Assembly: GCA_020061545.1 (NCBI GenBank)
Contig: JAGUYA010000100.1
Span: forward strand, 1-7,954
Direction of reading: 5' to 3'
Origin: Candidatus Omnitrophota bacterium
Lineage (GTDB): Bacteria; Omnitrophota; Gorgyraeia; Gygaellales; Profunditerraquicolaceae
Length of the DNA: 7,954 bases
The notes beneath the pieces were generated by a model. It saw only the letters and a program-made list of their open reading frames with translations. It made no database searches and was not told the origin of the DNA. Each line of letters begins with the position of its first letter. The first letter of the stretch is position 1. A program made the translations under genes and the position numbers. Positions 1-6,115 of this stretch are shown in pieces.

Positions 1-27
1 ATGAAGATGGAGGAAGTCTTTAATTAA
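1..27 (+). CDS. murF: C-terminal end of MurF (UDP-MurNAc-tripeptide:D-Ala-D-Ala ligase), partial
   Basis: The first frame reads Met-Lys-Met-Glu-Glu-Val-Phe-Asn and then TAA at 25-27, running in from beyond the left edge. MurF proteins typically end in a segment like G-S-R-G-M-K-M-E-E-V, and murF is the normal gene directly before mraY in dcw clusters. MurF joins D-Ala-D-Ala to the UDP-MurNAc-tripeptide in the cytoplasm. Only eight codons are visible, so the call rests on the short C-terminal match plus gene order. The ATG at position 1 is an internal codon, not a start. Confidence 0.6.
   Translation: MKMEEVFN
9..13 (+). promoter_or_regulatory. Possible Shine-Dalgarno site for mraY, inside the murF end
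   Basis: GGAGG lies inside the last codons of the upstream gene and is followed by the mraY ATG at 30. The 16-nt spacing is longer than the usual 5-10 nt, so translation of mraY may depend mainly on coupling to the murF stop codon 2 nt upstream. It may also simply be coding sequence. Confidence 0.3.
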
Positions 28-29
28 AA

Positions 30-1118
30 ATGCTCTATCATTTACTCTATCCTTTACATCACTTAATTTCTGTTTTTAATCTCTTCCGCTATATTACATT
101 TCGTTCTGCCATGGCAGCATTGACCGCCTTTCTTATCAGCCTTATCTTCGGGCCAATACTCATAAAAAAACTAAAGGAATTAAAAATAGGAGAAAAGATT
201 ACCAAGGGAGACAGTCCCGGCTTAGATGGCTTACATGAAAATAAGAAGAATACGCCGACAATGGGAGGAATTTTAATCTTATCAGCGATATTATTTTCTA
301 CGTTACTCTGGGCGGATATATTTAATAAATATATCATCATTGTTTTATTTGCTACTGTCTGGTTAGGCGTAACAGGATTTATTGACGATTATTTAAAACA
401 GATAAAGAAAAGGTCTAAAGGTTTGACGGCAACGGCAAAGTTGACCAGCCAAATTCTCCTGGGATTAATCTTGGGCATAGTTCTATTCTTAGACCCTCAG
501 CATAGTATCAAATTAGATTTTCCGTTTTTAAAAGACGTATCCTTAAACTTAGACGGTATATACATACTCTTTGTTATTCTGGTGATAACGGGTTCTTCTA
601 ATGCCGTCAACCTTACGGATGGCTTAGATGGCTTAGCTATAGGTATTGTGGTGATGGTAGCTTTGGCTTTTAGCGTCTTAAGTTATGTCTCAGGCAATAT
701 AAAGTTTAGTGATTATCTTCTCATACCTTATATTAGAGGTAGCGGTGAACTGACCGTATTTTGTGCCAGTATTTTAGGTGCGGGTTTGGGTTTTTTATGG
801 TTTAATTGTTATCCTGCCTCAATTTTTATGGGAGATGTGGGCTCTTTGGCTTTAGGTGGAGCAATAGGAATCGTAGCGTTATTAATAAAGAAAGAATTAC
901 TTTTGATGATTGTAGGAGGCATATTTGTCCTGGAGGCATTATCAGTAATTTTACAAATAGCTTCTTTTCGTTTTACGAAGAAACGCATATTTAGAATAGC
1001 TCCTTTACATCATCATTTTGAATTCCTCAATTGGCCAGAAAATAAGGTGATTGTCAGATTCTGGATTATCGCAAGTCTCTTAGCATTGCTTACCTTGGTT
1101 ACTCTCAAGATAAGATAG
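30..1118 (+). CDS. mraY: Phospho-N-acetylmuramoyl-pentapeptide transferase MraY
   Basis: MraY is the polytopic inner-membrane enzyme that transfers phospho-MurNAc-pentapeptide from UDP to undecaprenyl phosphate, giving lipid I. The 362-residue product matches the usual 360 and aligns from its first residues with E. coli-type MraY, with an N-terminal hydrophobic stretch and then F-R at 24-25. Visible motifs are P-T-M-G-G (76-80), F-I-D-D-Y (117-121, catalytic Asp119 and Asp120), N-A-V-N-L-T-D-G-L-D-G-L-A (191-203), F-M-G-D-V-G-S (266-272, Asp269 matching E. coli Asp267) and P-L-H-H-H-F-E (325-331). About ten hydrophobic segments are spread along the chain, as the family requires. The ATG at 30 is the first possible start, because an in-frame stop lies at 21-23. 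It sits 2 nt after the murF stop and 11 nt before murD, so it is part of one operon. Confidence 0.98.
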   Translation: MLYHLLYPLHHLISVFNLFRYITFRSAMAALTAFLISLIFGPILIKKLKELKIGEKITKGDSPGLDGLHENKKNTPTMGGILILSAILFSTLLWADIFNKYIIIVLFATVWLGVTGFIDDYLKQIKKRSKGLTATAKLTSQILLGLILGIVLFLDPQHSIKLDFPFLKDVSLNLDGIYILFVILVITGSSNAVNLTDGLDGLAIGIVVMVALAFSVLSYVSGNIKFSDYLLIPYIRGSGELTVFCASILGAGLGFLWFNCYPASIFMGDVGSLALGGAIGIVALLIKKELLLMIVGGIFVLEALSVILQIASFRFTKKRIFRIAPLHHHFEFLNWPENKVIVRFWIIASLLALLTLVTLKIR

Positions 1119-1129
1119 TCATAATTTTT

Positions 1130-2407
1130 ATGCGAAATACGAGTTATTTTAAAAACAAAAAAGTCACCGTAGTAGGATTTGCCCGTTCTGGCCTGGCCTG
1201 CGTTAACTTGCTCTTTGATTTAGGCGCCAAGGTAAGCGTGACAGATAATCAGGATAACGATTCCACGCGTTTAAATGCATCGAAGTTAAAATCAAAGAAT
1301 ATAAAAATTGAAATAGGTAAGCACTCACCGGAATTCATCAAAGATAAAGACCTCATTGTTGTCTCTCCTGGCGTAGCAGAGACCGCATTACCTATAGTCT
1401 TAGCTAAGCAATTTAAAATACCCATCGTAGCAGAGATAGAACTGGCCTGGATTTTATGTCCCGCCGCCGTGATTGCAGTTACAGGTTCAAACGGTAAAAC
1501 CACTGTCACTACGTTAATTGGTAAGATATTAGAGGCAAAAGGAGAAAAGGTTTTTGTCTGTGGTAATATCGGTAATCCTTTCTGTGGAGAAGTCCAAAAA
1601 TTGCAAGCAGGTGATTTTGTCTGCCTGGAGGTGAGTTCGTTTCAGTTAGAGACAATACAGGAATTTAAGCCAAAAGTCTCTGTGATACTTAATATTACTT
1701 GTAATCATTTGGATAGATATAAAAACATAGAGGAGTATCTTGCGGTAAAAAAGCGCATATTTATGAATCAAGATAAATCTGATTATTCAGTTTTAAATTA
1801 CAATGACCCAGTGGTCAAGGAATTAGCTAAAGAGATAAAGGCCAAAGTAGTATATTTTTCTAAGACGCCGGATTTAAACCCTAATGAAGCTGCGGTTTTA
1901 GCTGTAGGTTCGATATTAAGCATAAATAAAGAATTATGCTTGAAAGTACTTAAAGAATTTAAAGGCATTGAGCATCGTCTTGAGTATGTCACAGAAATAA
2001 ATAATATCACCTTTATCAATGATTCTAAGAGTACAACTGTAGATTCGACGGTGTGGGCATTAAAAAATATCCCTCAACCTGTAATTTTAATTGCCGGAGG
2101 TAGGCATAAAGGCGTGGACTATAGCGTGATTTTGGACTTAATCCACAAAAAGGTAAGAGAAGTAATTTTAATTGGAGAGGCGAGAGAGAAAATAAAAAAT
2201 GCGTTGAGAGGATTTTTGGCTATTTACGAAGCCCCTACATTAGAAGAAGCGGTTAACCTGGCTTTTTCCAAGGCAAAATCCGGCGACTGCGTGTTGCTTT
2301 CACCGATGTGCTCCAGCTTCGATATGTTTTCTAATTACGAAGAAAGAGGGAATTGTTTTAAAAAGGCAGTTAAAGAATTGTTACTAAAAGTTACTAACAA
2401 TAAGTGA
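1130..2407 (+). CDS. murD: UDP-N-acetylmuramoyl-L-alanine--D-glutamate ligase MurD, with shortened central domain
   Basis: MurD is the cytoplasmic ATP-dependent ligase that adds D-Glu to UDP-MurNAc-L-Ala. The N-terminal Rossmann motif V-V-G-F-A-R-S-G is at 14-21, the ATP loop T-G-S-N-G-K-T-T at 118-125 (Lys123), the E-V-S-S-F-Q-L-E motif at 167-174, N-H-L-D-R-Y at 192-197 (His193), a likely carbamylated Lys in A-V-K-K-R-I-F (205-211), E-H-R-L-E at 281-285, N-D-S-K-S-T-T at 297-303 and L-S-P-M-C-S-S-F-D-M-F at 390-400. Length is 425, against about 438-450 usually. Between V-Y-F-S (241-244) and A-V-L-A-V (255-259), roughly 30 residues seem to be missing and the conserved G-x-H-N-x-x-N motif is replaced by L-N-P-N-E. 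The last codons lie in the 10-bp repeat array that continues past the stop. The ATG at 1130 has no clear Shine-Dalgarno site; translational coupling to mraY 11 nt upstream is likely. Confidence 0.96.
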   Translation: MRNTSYFKNKKVTVVGFARSGLACVNLLFDLGAKVSVTDNQDNDSTRLNASKLKSKNIKIEIGKHSPEFIKDKDLIVVSPGVAETALPIVLAKQFKIPIVAEIELAWILCPAAVIAVTGSNGKTTVTTLIGKILEAKGEKVFVCGNIGNPFCGEVQKLQAGDFVCLEVSSFQLETIQEFKPKVSVILNITCNHLDRYKNIEEYLAVKKRIFMNQDKSDYSVLNYNDPVVKELAKEIKAKVVYFSKTPDLNPNEAAVLAVGSILSINKELCLKVLKEFKGIEHRLEYVTEINNITFINDSKSTTVDSTVWALKNIPQPVILIAGGRHKGVDYSVILDLIHKKVREVILIGEAREKIKNALRGFLAIYEAPTLEEAVNLAFSKAKSGDCVLLSPMCSSFDMFSNYEERGNCFKKAVKELLLKVTNNK

Positions 2408-2419
2408 AATGATAAGTTT

Positions 2420-2498
2420 GTTACTGATAGTTACTAAAGGTTACAAAAAAGCCTCACCTGTTCAGGCAGACAGGTAACCATTAGTAACTGATAGTAAC
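2420..2498 (+). repeat. Large imperfect inverted repeat (25-bp arms) in the murD-ftsW gap
   Basis: Arm 2420-2444 compared with the reverse complement of 2474-2498 matches at 21 of 25 positions by hand alignment. Two of the four mismatches become G-U pairs in RNA, so 23 of 25 positions could pair in a transcript. The 29-nt loop holds an A-run (2445-2450) and a second small hairpin. There is no T-run after the right arm, so this is not a standard Rho-independent terminator on the + strand. Confidence 0.8.
2456..2475 (+). repeat. Small inner hairpin ACCTGT...ACAGGT
   Basis: ACCTGT (2456-2461) and ACAGGT (2470-2475) are perfect reverse complements around an 8-nt loop. Two alternative pairings overlap it: CCTG-tt-CAGG (2457-2466) and GCCT...AGGC (2451-2454 with 2464-2467). 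It lies in the loop of the larger inverted repeat and its right arm shares two bases with the large right arm, so the two structures compete slightly. On the minus strand the GCCT/AGGC stem is followed by six T, resembling a weak terminator, but no minus-strand gene needs one. Confidence 0.55.
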
Positions 2499-2521
2499 CA
2501 ATAGTAACTGTTTAATTCAAT

Positions 2522-3616
2522 ATGGTACGCAACGTCAGGATAAATCTATTTACTATCACAGTTATTTTGATATGTATTGGCATGGTAATGATCTATAGTG
2601 CCTCGAGCATTTATGCCTGGGAAAGATATAAAGATAGTTTCTTTTTTCTAAAAAGACATGTTAGTTTTTTTATCATCGGAGCATTTCTGACATTATTAGT
2701 AATGAGTACAGATTATAAAAGGTACAGAAATTGGGCCAAACCTATATTGGCCTTATCTTTTTTGTTACTGGTTTTGGTTTTAATTCCGGGGGTAGGTAGA
2801 GAAGTGGCTGGCGCGCGCCGGTGGTTTAGATTAAAATTTATTAGTTTCCAACCTTCGGAATTAACCAATATAGCGATGATTGTTTATATGGCGGATTTTA
2901 TTACCCGCAAAAGCGACCAGATAAGAATGTTCGGCAGAGGTTTTCTGCCGCCGATGTTTATTTTAGGGGCTATGGCTTTATTAATCCTTATGCAGCCGGA
3001 TTTGGGCACGGTTTTGGCGCTAGGGATAGTGGTATTTGTTATGCTTTTCGTGGCGGGTGTGCGGCTATCCTATCTTTTATCAGTATTTGCGGTGAGCCTT
3101 CCTCTACTTTATATCTTGATCTTTAGCGTTCCCTACCGCAGGATGCGTATTATGTCTTTTTTAAATCCCTGGTTGGATCCCCCGGGCAGCGGTTTCCAGG
3201 TCATCCAGTCACAGATTGCCTTGGGCTCAGGAGGGATATTCGGCGTGGGCCTGGGGCATTCCAAACAGAAATTATTTTATCTACCCGCCGCACATACTGA
3301 CTTTATTTTTTCTATAATCGGAGAAGAATTGGGACTATTGGGTACGGTAGGCGTAATAATATTATTAATAATTTTTATTCAGCAGGGCCTCAAAGTAATC
3401 AGGCATGCGCCGGATAAATTTGGTTACTTCTTGAGCATGGGCCTCGTGCTCATGATTTCTCTTAAGGCAGTTATCAATATTGGCGTTTCTTGCGGTCTAT
3501 TACCTACAAAAGGTTTACCTCTACCTTTCATCAGTTACGGAGGTTCTTCTTTTATTTTTGATATGGTCAGCGTAGGGATGCTTATGAATATCGCGCGCAC
3601 AGGAGAATACCCGTGA
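2522..3616 (+). CDS. ftsW: FtsW, septal SEDS peptidoglycan polymerase
   Basis: FtsW is the SEDS-family glycosyltransferase that polymerises lipid II at the division septum together with its class B penicillin-binding protein FtsI. The 364-residue protein is almost wholly hydrophobic, with about ten membrane segments and a short N-terminal tail. Family motifs are A-G-A-R-R-W-F (96-102), Q-P-S-E-L (110-114), Q-P-D-L-G (158-162), H-T-D-F-I-F (258-263; Asp260 matches the catalytic Asp297 of E. coli FtsW), I-G-E-E-L-G (266-271) and G-L-L-P-T-K-G-L-P-L-P-F-I-S-Y-G-G-S-S (325-343). The residue before A-H-T-D is Ala where many FtsW have Glu. RodA is the alternative SEDS protein, but the position between murD and murG is classic for ftsW. 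The ATG at 2522 has no visible Shine-Dalgarno site, since the repeat array occupies the space upstream. The stop overlaps the murG start. Confidence 0.96.
   Translation: MVRNVRINLFTITVILICIGMVMIYSASSIYAWERYKDSFFFLKRHVSFFIIGAFLTLLVMSTDYKRYRNWAKPILALSFLLLVLVLIPGVGREVAGARRWFRLKFISFQPSELTNIAMIVYMADFITRKSDQIRMFGRGFLPPMFILGAMALLILMQPDLGTVLALGIVVFVMLFVAGVRLSYLLSVFAVSLPLLYILIFSVPYRRMRIMSFLNPWLDPPGSGFQVIQSQIALGSGGIFGVGLGHSKQKLFYLPAAHTDFIFSIIGEELGLLGTVGVIILLIIFIQQGLKVIRHAPDKFGYFLSMGLVLMISLKAVINIGVSCGLLPTKGLPLPFISYGGSSFIFDMVSVGMLMNIARTGEYP
3601..3605 (+). promoter_or_regulatory. Shine-Dalgarno site for murG
   Basis: AGGAG within the last codons of ftsW precedes the murG GTG start by 7 nt, which is good spacing. 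It supports the GTG at 3613 as the true start and explains efficient use of a non-ATG codon overlapping the ftsW stop. Confidence 0.8.
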
Positions 3617-4698
3617 AAATTTTAGTAATTACCGGGGCAAGCGGCGGGCATATATTTCCTGCCTTAGGTTTTTTAGATACCTTAAAGGAAAAACATAAAA
3701 ATATAGATACGCTTTTAATTTTGCCAAAAAACAATATAACAAATCAGATAGGTGAATTCGGCTATAAGGTGAATTATATTTCAATTTCTCCTATTAAATT
3801 AAATCTTGATTTTAGCAATTTTATGACTATATTTAATTTTTTTAAAGGTTCCTTGGAAAGTATAGCTATACTGTTAAAATTTAAACCCGATATTGTAGTG
3901 GGGTTTGGTAGCTTGACCTGTATTCCGACGCTCATCTTTGCCTGGCTATTTAGAATCAAAACATTAATCCATGAACAAAACGTAATTCCTGGTCGCGCTA
4001 ACAGATTCTTGGCCGGGTTTAGTGATAAAATTGCGGTTTCCTTTGCAGAAACTAAAGATTATTTTAAAAAATATAAAAGAAAGGTAGTGTTTACGGGTAA
4101 TCCCATACGCAAAGAATTAGTCCGGATAGATAAAGATAAAGCTTTAAATTTCTTTGGGTTTAGCGAAGATAAATTTACCATACTGATAATGGGAGGCAGT
4201 CAGGGAAGTCACAGAATCAATCAGGAATTCTTAAGAGCGATATCCACGGTGTCGGATAAGTTCAAAATTCAAGTTATTCATCTTACAGGGCGTAGAGACT
4301 ACGATTTATTGCAGCATAGCTATAAAGATTTAAATATTAATAGCCGCTTGTTTAAATTTTTGGAGTCTATGGGATATGCCTATAGTGCCTCGGACCTGGT
4401 TATATCTCGCGCTGGCGCAAGTACAATTGCAGAGACGATATTTTACGGACTTGCGGCAATAATTATCCCTTATCCTTTTGCTTATAAACATCAAATGGCC
4501 AATGCCCGAGCTTTAGAAAAAATAGGTTCGGCAATTATCATCAAAGATAATGAGCTGGACGGCAGTATATTAAGGCAGATTATAGATGGCCTTATAAATA
4601 ATCCCCAGAGGTTAAAAGATATGCGTTCCAGATACGATAGTCTTTTAAGAGTTGATGCAAATACGCTATTTACAGATAACGTCTTATCATTAAACTAA
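3613..4698 (+). CDS. murG: MurG, lipid I to lipid II N-acetylglucosaminyltransferase
   Basis: MurG is the membrane-associated GT-B (GT28) enzyme that adds GlcNAc from UDP-GlcNAc to lipid I on the cytoplasmic face, forming lipid II. The 361-residue length is typical. The first glycine loop is T-G-A-S-G-G-H-I-F-P-A-L (7-18, His13). H-E-Q-N-V-I-P-G at 120-127, T-G-N-P-I-R-K-E at 161-168 (Arg166), the third glycine loop G-G-S-Q-G-S at 194-199, S-R-A-G-A-S-T-I-A-E at 265-274 (Glu274, UDP-GlcNAc ribose site) and K-H-Q-M-A-N-A at 292-298 are all standard. The second loop, normally G-x-G-G-Y-x-S-x-P, reads G-F-G-S-L-T-C-I-P at 97-105, an unusual variant. The start is GTG, overlapping the ftsW TGA in a GTGA tetranucleotide, which indicates translational coupling. 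murC starts 1 nt after the stop. Confidence 0.97.
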   Translation: MKILVITGASGGHIFPALGFLDTLKEKHKNIDTLLILPKNNITNQIGEFGYKVNYISISPIKLNLDFSNFMTIFNFFKGSLESIAILLKFKPDIVVGFGSLTCIPTLIFAWLFRIKTLIHEQNVIPGRANRFLAGFSDKIAVSFAETKDYFKKYKRKVVFTGNPIRKELVRIDKDKALNFFGFSEDKFTILIMGGSQGSHRINQEFLRAISTVSDKFKIQVIHLTGRRDYDLLQHSYKDLNINSRLFKFLESMGYAYSASDLVISRAGASTIAETIFYGLAAIIIPYPFAYKHQMANARALEKIGSAIIIKDNELDGSILRQIIDGLINNPQRLKDMRSRYDSLLRVDANTLFTDNVLSLN

Positions 4699-4699
4699 A

Positions 4700-6115
4700 A
4701 TGAGAAATTCATCCGATATGAATAAACATTATCATCTCATAGGGATTGGTGGTATTGGAATGAGCGGTATTGCCCAGCTACTTTTACGTCGGGGCATAAA
4801 AGTAAGCGGTTCAGATTTAAAAGAAAGTAGAATCACCGCAGAGCTTAAGGAATTAGGCGCGCAAGTCTTTATTGGTCACAATACTATAAATATTAAAGGC
4901 GCAGATTTGATTATCTACTCTTCTGCCATTCACCAGGATAATCCCGAGATACAGGAAGCAAAAAGACAGGGCATTGTCCTGGTCAGGAGGGCGCAAGCGT
5001 TGGCTGGCCTGATGGAGGACGAAACCGTCATCACGGTCACGGGCAGCCACGGCAAGACCACCACTGCATCTTTGGTTTCTTACCTGTTATTAGAAGCAGG
5101 GCTTTCTCCCACCATAGCAGTAGGAGGGGTTTTAAGAAACATAGACACTAATGCCTATTTGGGAGACGGAAAATTTTTTGTCGCAGAGGCAGATGAATCT
5201 GACGGCACCTTTTTATATTACCGGCCGAAATATTCTATAATTACCAATATAGATTATGAACATCTGGATTACTATAAGGAATTTAAAAATGCCCTTGCCG
5301 CTTTTAAGGAATTCTTAAGTAACACTAAAGAAGATGGCTGCGTATTTGTTTGTAGTGACGACATAAATTTAAAGGATATAATAAAAGATTATAAAAATAA
5401 ATATGTAATGTTTGGCTTAAAAGAGGGTACCCATATATATCCTAAGAATATAAAAACAAAGGAACTCACTTGCGAATTTGATTGTTTTTATAAAGATAAA
5501 TTTACCCAGCCCTTGCACGCAAGAGCTGGGTTTATAGATAGATTTTATCTGGCACTGGGTGGTGAACATAATATCTCTAATGCCCTTTCAGTTATTGCCT
5601 TGGGACTTGAACTGGGAATAGATTTAAAGGTGATAAAAAAGACGCTTGAGCGTTATCAAGGTGCCAAGAGAAGACTCGAAATTAAATTTAATAATAAAGA
5701 TTATCTGTTGATTGACGATTATGCGCATCACCCTACAGAAATCAGGGCAACGCTCTCCGCATTAAGAAATTTAAAGTTTAACAGGCTTATTGCTATATTC
5801 CAGCCACACCGCTATACGCGCACAAAATTACTTTTAGATGAATTTAGCAAGAGTTTCGATTTAGCCGATTACGTAATTATTACGGATATCTACCCTGCGG
5901 GCGAAGCGCCGCAAGAAGGAATAAGCGGCAGGCTTATTTATGATAAAATAAAGGAACATTCTCCAGATAAACAGGCAATTTTTATGCCTAAAGAAGAGAT
6001 AGCCAGGCATATTTTGGAAATCATAGAGGCTCAAGACTTGGTGATTACCTTAGGTGCGGGAGATATTGTAAAGACTTGCGATGAATTGGCGGAAGAGCTT
6101 AAAAGGAAAAATTAG
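4700..6115 (+). CDS. murC: UDP-N-acetylmuramate--L-alanine ligase MurC
   Basis: MurC is the cytoplasmic ATP-dependent ligase that attaches L-Ala to UDP-MurNAc, the first amino acid of the stem peptide. Length 471 is normal. Motifs are G-I-G-G-I-G-M-S-G (15-23), T-G-S-H-G-K-T-T-T (114-122, Lys119), E-A-D-E-S-D-G-T (163-170), Y-E-H-L-D-Y-Y (186-192, His188), G-E-H-N-I-S-N-A (288-295, Asn291 and Asn294), K-R-R-L-E (323-327), D-D-Y-A-H-H-P-T-E (339-347), F-Q-P-H-R-Y-T-R-T (367-375) and G-A-G-D-I (452-456). The start is uncertain: ATG at 4700, 1 nt after the murG stop, or ATG at 4718 (residue 7), which gives the more family-typical N-terminus Met-Asn-Lys-His-Tyr-His. A GC-rich patch covers the ATP loop, and a strong hairpin lies at 5504-5531. 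The 3' end overlaps murB by 35 nt. Confidence 0.98.
   Translation: MRNSSDMNKHYHLIGIGGIGMSGIAQLLLRRGIKVSGSDLKESRITAELKELGAQVFIGHNTINIKGADLIIYSSAIHQDNPEIQEAKRQGIVLVRRAQALAGLMEDETVITVTGSHGKTTTASLVSYLLLEAGLSPTIAVGGVLRNIDTNAYLGDGKFFVAEADESDGTFLYYRPKYSIITNIDYEHLDYYKEFKNALAAFKEFLSNTKEDGCVFVCSDDINLKDIIKDYKNKYVMFGLKEGTHIYPKNIKTKELTCEFDCFYKDKFTQPLHARAGFIDRFYLALGGEHNISNALSVIALGLELGIDLKVIKKTLERYQGAKRRLEIKFNNKDYLLIDDYAHHPTEIRATLSALRNLKFNRLIAIFQPHRYTRTKLLLDEFSKSFDLADYVIITDIYPAGEAPQEGISGRLIYDKIKEHSPDKQAIFMPKEEIARHILEIIEAQDLVITLGAGDIVKTCDELAEELKRKN
5504..5531 (+). repeat. Strong hairpin inside murC
   Basis: ACCCAGC (5504-5510) pairs with GCTGGGT (5525-5531), and CTTGC (5512-5516) pairs with GCAAG (5519-5523). 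The two stems are separated by one C-A mismatch and capped by a 2-nt loop. That makes 12 Watson-Crick pairs within 28 bases, much stronger than other intragenic pairings I noticed here. It encodes about residues 269-277 of MurC, just before the conserved G-E-H-N motif. The following bases (TTATAG) are only mildly T-rich, so it is not a convincing terminator. Confidence 0.75.

Larger units (their letters stand above)
2380..2508 (+). repeat. 10-bp-phased GTTAC/GTAAC array between murD and ftsW
   Basis: The pentamer GTTAC starts at 2380, 2390, 2420, 2430 and 2440, and its reverse complement GTAAC starts at 2474, 2484, 2494 and 2504. Within each half the spacing is exactly 10 bp, with AT-rich 5-nt spacers such as TAAAA, TGATA, CAATA. 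Two degenerate units may occupy 2400-2419. The first two units lie in the end of murD and encode part of its C-terminal tail; the rest fills nearly all of the 114-bp murD-ftsW gap. This is the only sizeable gap in an otherwise compact operon. The array could be a degenerate tandem repeat or mobile repeat, a set of phased protein-binding sites, or an RNA hairpin processing site. The sequence alone does not decide between these. Confidence 0.85.

Noticed and set aside
89..340. Minus-strand open frame of 83 codons inside mraY
   Set aside because: It is fully covered by the well-supported mraY on the other strand, has no recognisable motifs, and has no operon context. The same applies to the other minus-strand frames at 1249-1509, 1798-2019, 3774-3959, 4853-5050, 6710-6985, 7357-7599 and 7648-7845.
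806..994. Plus-strand 62-codon frame inside mraY
   Set aside because: It is out of frame within the conserved C-terminal half of mraY; a shadow of that gene with no independent support.
2440..2467. Minus-strand Rho-independent terminator (GCCT/AGGC stem followed by six T)
   Set aside because: The stem is only 4 bp, and no minus-strand gene is present upstream of it. The A-run is more simply part of the repeat array.
2380..2508. CRISPR array
   Set aside because: The units are 5-6 bp with 5-nt spacers and an inverted second half, far too short for CRISPR repeats and spacers, and no cas genes are nearby.
2500..2521. A sigma-70 type promoter directly before ftsW
   Set aside because: AT-rich text offers loose -10-like hexamers, but I found no convincing TTGACA-like box at 16-18 bp spacing.
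2810..2819. GGCGCGCGCC palindrome in ftsW
   Set aside because: It encodes the conserved Gly-Ala-Arg-Arg motif, so coding constraint is enough to explain it.
3177..3262. GC-rich stretch in ftsW as a sign of recombination
   Set aside because: The region encodes a Gly-rich conserved segment (residues about 219-247), and Gly codons raise GC by themselves.
3281..3301. FtsW with a lost Glu before A-H-T-D as evidence of inactivity
   Set aside because: The catalytic Asp260 and all other motifs are present, and this position varies between Glu, Ala and others in SEDS proteins as far as I recall.
6111..6113. ATT start codon for murB behind AAGGAAAA
   Set aside because: ATT starts are very rare. The ATG at 6081 gives an N-terminus of normal length, and gene overlap is common in this operon.
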